In this document: positions 60,766 to 64,000 of the stretch, piece by piece
Layout: each line of letters starts with the position of its first letter
How positions within the stretch are numbered: position 1 is the first letter of the stretch
Origin: Desulfomicrobium baculatum DSM 4028
Lineage (GTDB): Bacteria; Desulfobacterota; Desulfovibrionia; Desulfovibrionales; Desulfomicrobiaceae
Direction: 5' to 3'
Length of the DNA: 64,000 bases
Assembly (NCBI RefSeq): GCF_000023225.1
Contig: NC_013173.1
Span: 2,234,501 to 2,298,500 of the forward strand
The notes under the pieces: model-generated
What the model was told of the DNA's origin: nothing
Databases searched by the model: none
What the model saw: the letters and a program-made list of their open reading frames with translations, nothing else
Translations under genes and position numbers: made by a program

Positions 60766-62100
60766 TCAGGATGCGGCTGACGCCACCCCGAATACGCCCC
60801 GTCCCGGGGAGCTTGAACGGCGGGGATTGCCGGAACGTCCGGCAGGAGAGCGCGAGTCGGAGGTATTTCTCGGCGCAGGCCGTCCTGATCTGCCGGAAGG
60901 GGCATTGCGGCCGGGAGTTCTGCCGGGCGCGCGGGCAGGACGCGGTTCTTCAAAGGAAGCCTCGTCGCCGCCGCTTGAATAGGCAAAACCTTCAAGACGC
61001 ACCCGCTCCAGACGGCCACCCAGGATGCGCTCGATGGCATTGATCTGGGCCGAGTCTTCCGGCGAGACCAGGGTTATGGCCTCGCCGCTCTTGTCGGCGC
61101 GGCCGGTGCGTCCGATACGATGAGTATAGCTCTCGGCCGTATCCGGCAGATCAAAATTGACGACATGGGAAATGCGCACGCAGTCGATGCCGCGAGCCGC
61201 TATGTCCGTGGCGACCATGATGCGGTATTTGCCGCTGCGAAAACCATCCAGGGCTTCCTGTCTGCGATTCTGGGACAGGTTGCCCTGCAAGGATGTCGCA
61301 AGCATTCCTTTCTGCTCCAGCTTGCGGGCCAGGCTCTTGGCGCGATGCTTGGTGCGGGTGAAGATGAGCACGCAGTCATGCGGAGTCCTGCCCAGATACG
61401 CTTCAAGCAGGCCCATCTTCTGCCCGGCGGAGACCGGGTAAAGAGTATGCCGGATCTTTTCGGGCGGAGCCGTATTGGAGACCTGCACCACCGCGGGCTG
61501 AACCAAAACCTGATCGGCGATCTTGCGGATCTCAGGGGGCATGGTCGCGGAAAAAAGCAGATTCTGCCGTTTGGCCGGCAACTTGGCCATGATCCGGCGC
61601 AGGTCCGGCAAAAAGCCCATGTCGAACATGCGGTCCGCTTCGTCGAGAACCAGGGCATTCACATGAGACAAATCCACCAGACCGCGATTGACGAGATCCA
61701 GCAGACGTCCGGGACATGCCACAAGGACGCTCGCCTGGCGGGCGGCTTTGACCTGCGGAGTTTCGCCAACGCCGCCGAAAACCGCCGCGGAGCGGATGCC
61801 GGTCTGTTTGCCAAGCGAAATGAACGTTTCGTGAATCTGCAGGGCAAGCTCGCGGGTTGGAGCCAGAACAAGCACGCGCACCGGGCCGCGCACGGAAATA
61901 CCGTCCGTGATCATACGCTGCAACAGCGGCAGGGCAAAGGCAGCGGTCTTGCCGGTGCCGGTCTGGGCCAGGCCGAGAACATCCTTGCCGGCGAGCACCG
62001 AAGGAATGGCCTGAATCTGAATGGGGGTGGGGGTAACATAGCCGCAGTCACGGATGCCAACGTTCAAACGCTGGTCAAAAGAAAAAGAGGAAAAATCCAC
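60766..62100 (-). CDS. DEAD-box RNA helicase (RhlE-like)
   Basis: A 444-residue ATP-dependent RNA helicase. Motifs in order: Q motif PTPIQIQAIP, I AQTGTGKT, Ia PTRELALQIH, II VLDEADRMFDMGF, III SAT, IV/V FTRTKHRAKS and VATDIAARGIDC, VI HRIGRTGR. The last 60 residues are a low-complexity Arg/Gly/Ser/Pro tail (RPARAPGRTPGRN, PRRSSSPGRG) for RNA binding. GTG 62100 is preferred because AGGA lies 6 bases upstream and the Q-motif domain follows at once; the frame is open 45 codons further. It probably helps ribosome assembly or RNA turnover. It lies downstream of tRNA-Lys on the same strand. Confidence 0.93.
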   Translation of the reverse strand: MDFSSFSFDQRLNVGIRDCGYVTPTPIQIQAIPSVLAGKDVLGLAQTGTGKTAAFALPLLQRMITDGISVRGPVRVLVLAPTRELALQIHETFISLGKQTGIRSAAVFGGVGETPQVKAARQASVLVACPGRLLDLVNRGLVDLSHVNALVLDEADRMFDMGFLPDLRRIMAKLPAKRQNLLFSATMPPEIRKIADQVLVQPAVVQVSNTAPPEKIRHTLYPVSAGQKMGLLEAYLGRTPHDCVLIFTRTKHRAKSLARKLEQKGMLATSLQGNLSQNRRQEALDGFRSGKYRIMVATDIAARGIDCVRISHVVNFDLPDTAESYTHRIGRTGRADKSGEAITLVSPEDSAQINAIERILGGRLERVRLEGFAYSSGGDEASFEEPRPARAPGRTPGRNAPSGRSGRPAPRNTSDSRSPAGRSGNPRRSSSPGRGVFGVASAAS

Positions 62101-62317
62101 AAATGGTCCTGTGGTTGGAGGAAAATCAACGACTGGCGTGATGAACAATCGAAGGCCGGACGTGCCGGAAGAATGGAAAATCTCCAAGACGAGATGATGA
62201 CGGGCCGTTGCCGGACAGGGTCCACAAGGCTTCAAGGCTCTAGTCTGCTCACGCGAGAGAGGTGAGCCATAAGCCCCTTTGATATGGAATGCAAAGGAAA
62301 TAATGGCGGCAAAAATG

Positions 62318-62348
62318 CAAAAAGGCTGCCCCGATAACGAAGCAGCCT
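62318..62348 (-). terminator. Terminator of tRNA-Lys
   Basis: AGGCTGC (62323-62329) pairs with GCAGCCT (62342-62348). Read on the minus strand TTTTT-GCATTTTT follows, 11 bases after the tRNA CCA end. Confidence 0.85.
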
Positions 62349-62358
62349 GATTTTTTTG

Positions 62359-62434
62359 TGGTGGGCCAACAAGGAATCGAACCTTGAACCTGCTGATTAA
62401 GAGTCAGATGCTCTACCAATTGAGCTATTGGCCC
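62359..62434 (-). tRNA. tRNA-Lys (CTT anticodon)
   Basis: Full 76-nt cloverleaf on the minus strand: acceptor GGGCCAA/TTGGCCC, D arm GCTC/GAGC, anticodon loop CTCTTAA (CTT), T loop TTCGATT, and encoded ACCA. Confidence 0.96.
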
Positions 62435-62677
62435 GCGCAAACAGAAGGGCTTACTAGACAGCCGGGCGAACATTGTCAAATAAAAAATTGTGATCCGGTG
62501 AATGAAACTGCCTCGCCAGCAGCCATCCCCTTCATGACGTCGCTGCAGAAAGTTGCCATCCCCGTGAAGAAAGGGATCCTTGTATTCTCAACTAGCAGTA
62601 GCGTCCTTTAAGGCGGTTGTGCATCTTCCAGACACGCAGTATGCACAGGCACCCTCATCAAGCAAGCCAAGGACGCC

Positions 62678-64000
62678 ATGCCCGACGTATCCCAGCTCCA
62701 CTCCATCCTCGACTCCGTCAGCTATGCCATCGTGGCCATGGACCTGGATGGCAAGGTCGTCCACCTCAATGAACGGGCCAGGGCCTTTCTCGAAGCCCAG
62801 GGGCGCCGCTTCTCGGACTGCGTAGGCCGAGACGTGGCCGAGTTCCTTCCCATCGCGGCCCCGCTGGCCAAGGCCGCCCTCTCCACCGCGGCCTTCCGCA
62901 ACGGCACCGGACGCATCGTGGACCGAGGCGTGAAGCTCTTTTTCGAAATCACCCCGCACATGCGCGACGGCGAACTGGCCGGGGCGATCGTCAGCCTGCA
63001 GCGCCCCGAGCGCTTCGAGGAACTGGCCACCAAGCTCGATTCACACCAGAAACTCCTGCAGACTTTTCAGGCCGTTTTCCAGGCCTCCAACGACGGCATC
63101 TGGGTCTGCGACGGAAGCGGCACGATCATGTCCATCAACAAAGCCTCCGAACGCCTGAACGGCATCAGGGCCGAGGATTTTCTGGGCAAAAACATGTCCG
63201 AGGTCGTGGCTGGCGGTTTCGTGGACCAATCCGTGACGCTCATGGTGCTCAAATCCAAGGCCCAGGCCAGCATCATCCAAAGCGCGACCAGCACGGGCAA
63301 GCAGCTGCTGGTCACCGGCACACCGACCTTTGACGGAAAGGGAAACGTGTCCCTGGTTGTGGTCAACGAACGCGACCTGACCGAACTCAACATGCTGCGC
63401 CGGGATCTGGACCAGGTTCAGCGCGAGCAGGCCAAGGTCAAGGACGAACTGGCTGGAGTGACCATGCTTGAACTGAACTCCCAGGGCCTGGCCATGGAGA
63501 GTCCGGGCATGCGGCGCGTGGTGGCCAAGGCCATGAAACTCTCCCACTTCAATACCTCGAAAATCCTCATCCTGGGCGAGTCGGGCACGGGCAAGAGCAT
63601 GATGGCCAAGTTCATCCATCAGAACAGCGCGCGCCGGGACAGGCCGTTCATCTCCGTCAACTGCGCGGCCTTGCCCGAATCCCTGTTCGAGGCCGAGCTG
63701 TTTGGGTACGAGCGAGGAGCATTCACCGGGGCCCTCAAGGATGGCAAGGCAGGCCTTCTGGAGGTTGCCCAGGACGGAACCTTCTTTCTGGACGAGGTCG
63801 GCGAGACCCCACTGCATCTGCAGGCCAAACTGTTGAAATGCCTGGATGACAATGAATTCACTCCCGTAGGCGGCACCAGACCCAAGAAGATTCGCTGCTC
63901 CATCATCGCCGCCACCAACCGCAACCTCGAAGAACAGGTCAAGGCCAAGGCCTTTCGCAAAGATCTTTACTACCGCCTGAACGCCCTGGCGCTGGAGATC
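62678..64000 (+). CDS. PAS-containing sigma-54-dependent activator (3' end outside window)
   Basis: 441 residues to the window edge. Two PAS-like domains (about 5-100, SVSYAIVAMDLDGKVVHLNERARAF; about 128-235, FQASNDGIWVCDGSGTIMSINKASERLNGI) and a helical linker precede the AAA+ domain: Walker A GESGTGKSMM (from Gly300), ESLFEAELFGYERGAFTGA with the sigma-54 contact loop (from Gly347), Walker B FFLDEVGE and sensor AATNRNL. The usual C-terminal Fis-type HTH would lie beyond 64000. AAGGA precedes ATG 62678. No receiver domain is present, so PAS ligands should control it. The targets would be sigma-54 promoters, none of which I could identify confidently in this window. Confidence 0.93.
   Translation, partial: MPDVSQLHSILDSVSYAIVAMDLDGKVVHLNERARAFLEAQGRRFSDCVGRDVAEFLPIAAPLAKAALSTAAFRNGTGRIVDRGVKLFFEITPHMRDGELAGAIVSLQRPERFEELATKLDSHQKLLQTFQAVFQASNDGIWVCDGSGTIMSINKASERLNGIRAEDFLGKNMSEVVAGGFVDQSVTLMVLKSKAQASIIQSATSTGKQLLVTGTPTFDGKGNVSLVVVNERDLTELNMLRRDLDQVQREQAKVKDELAGVTMLELNSQGLAMESPGMRRVVAKAMKLSHFNTSKILILGESGTGKSMMAKFIHQNSARRDRPFISVNCAALPESLFEAELFGYERGAFTGALKDGKAGLLEVAQDGTFFLDEVGETPLHLQAKLLKCLDDNEFTPVGGTRPKKIRCSIIAATNRNLEEQVKAKAFRKDLYYRLNALALEI

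Noticed and set aside
1-64000. CRISPR array, insertion sequence, integrase or prophage
   Set aside because: No regularly spaced direct repeats, transposase or phage genes were seen in any frame.

Overview
The window looks like chromosome of a sulfate-reducing deltaproteobacterium of the Desulfovibrionales, most likely Desulfomicrobium or a close relative. The strongest evidence is a periplasmic [NiFeSe] hydrogenase (hysBA) whose large subunit uses an in-frame UGA as selenocysteine and is 514 residues long once read through, the architecture I associate with Desulfomicrobium baculatum. An Rnf operon that starts with a decaheme cytochrome c, an anaerobic FMN hydroxy-acid dehydrogenase with a lactate/pyruvate-type GntR regulator, and generally GC-rich DNA agree with this. 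These statements rest on reading the sequence and family knowledge; no search was run.

Layout. 0-6.2 kb: the tail of an unknown membrane protein, a TauE/SafE permease, an SLC13 permease with four cytosolic RCK_C-type modules, then a yybP-ykoY (Mn2+) riboswitch with its own terminator in front of terC, and a small lipoprotein. 6.2-12.5 kb: a housekeeping block of NIF3, a zinc-ribbon coiled-coil protein, rnpB, ispDF, gltX and cysS, the last three with start/stop overlaps. 12.5-21.7 kb (minus): AsmA, then the operon cytochrome-rnfCDGEAB-apbE. 22-27.5 kb: a Ca/Na antiporter, a small membrane coiled-coil protein, the PFL/ACT pair, purT and a DUF2059 protein. 27.5-30.6 kb (minus): hysB-hysA-hysD. 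31-36.4 kb: poorly known proteins, then gntR plus lactate dehydrogenase-like gene behind a PdhR/LldR-type operator, and a PilZ protein.

36.5-38.4 kb: tRNA(CAT), followed by a sharply AT-rich patch encoding an apparent ribbon-helix-helix/PilZ fusion and a second GntR regulator. 38.4-43.2 kb (minus): pilMNOPQ for the type IV pilus. 43.2-45.2 kb: a structured non-coding stretch and icd. 45.5-53 kb (minus): a compact signalling operon consisting of a PhnD-like lipoprotein, a histidine kinase with a cysteine-rich insert, a CheY-like receiver, a PEP-synthase-like protein without the usual PEP barrel, a dual-specificity phosphatase/YkgJ fusion, and CheX. This is the best candidate here for an undescribed system. 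53-64 kb: an HDOD protein, FadL-like porin divergent from a multi-PAS/CI-type HTH regulator, a TPR lipoprotein, motA (frameshifted) and motB, a DEAD-box helicase, tRNA-Lys and the start of a sigma-54 activator.

Functionally, hydrogenase, Rnf with its cytochrome and the lactate gene fit an anaerobe that couples H2/lactate oxidation to ferredoxin/NAD chemistry at the membrane. Pili, the flagellar motor, PilZ, CheX and PAS regulators indicate surface motility tied to redox and nutrient sensing. No CRISPR array, prophage or insertion sequence was recognised.
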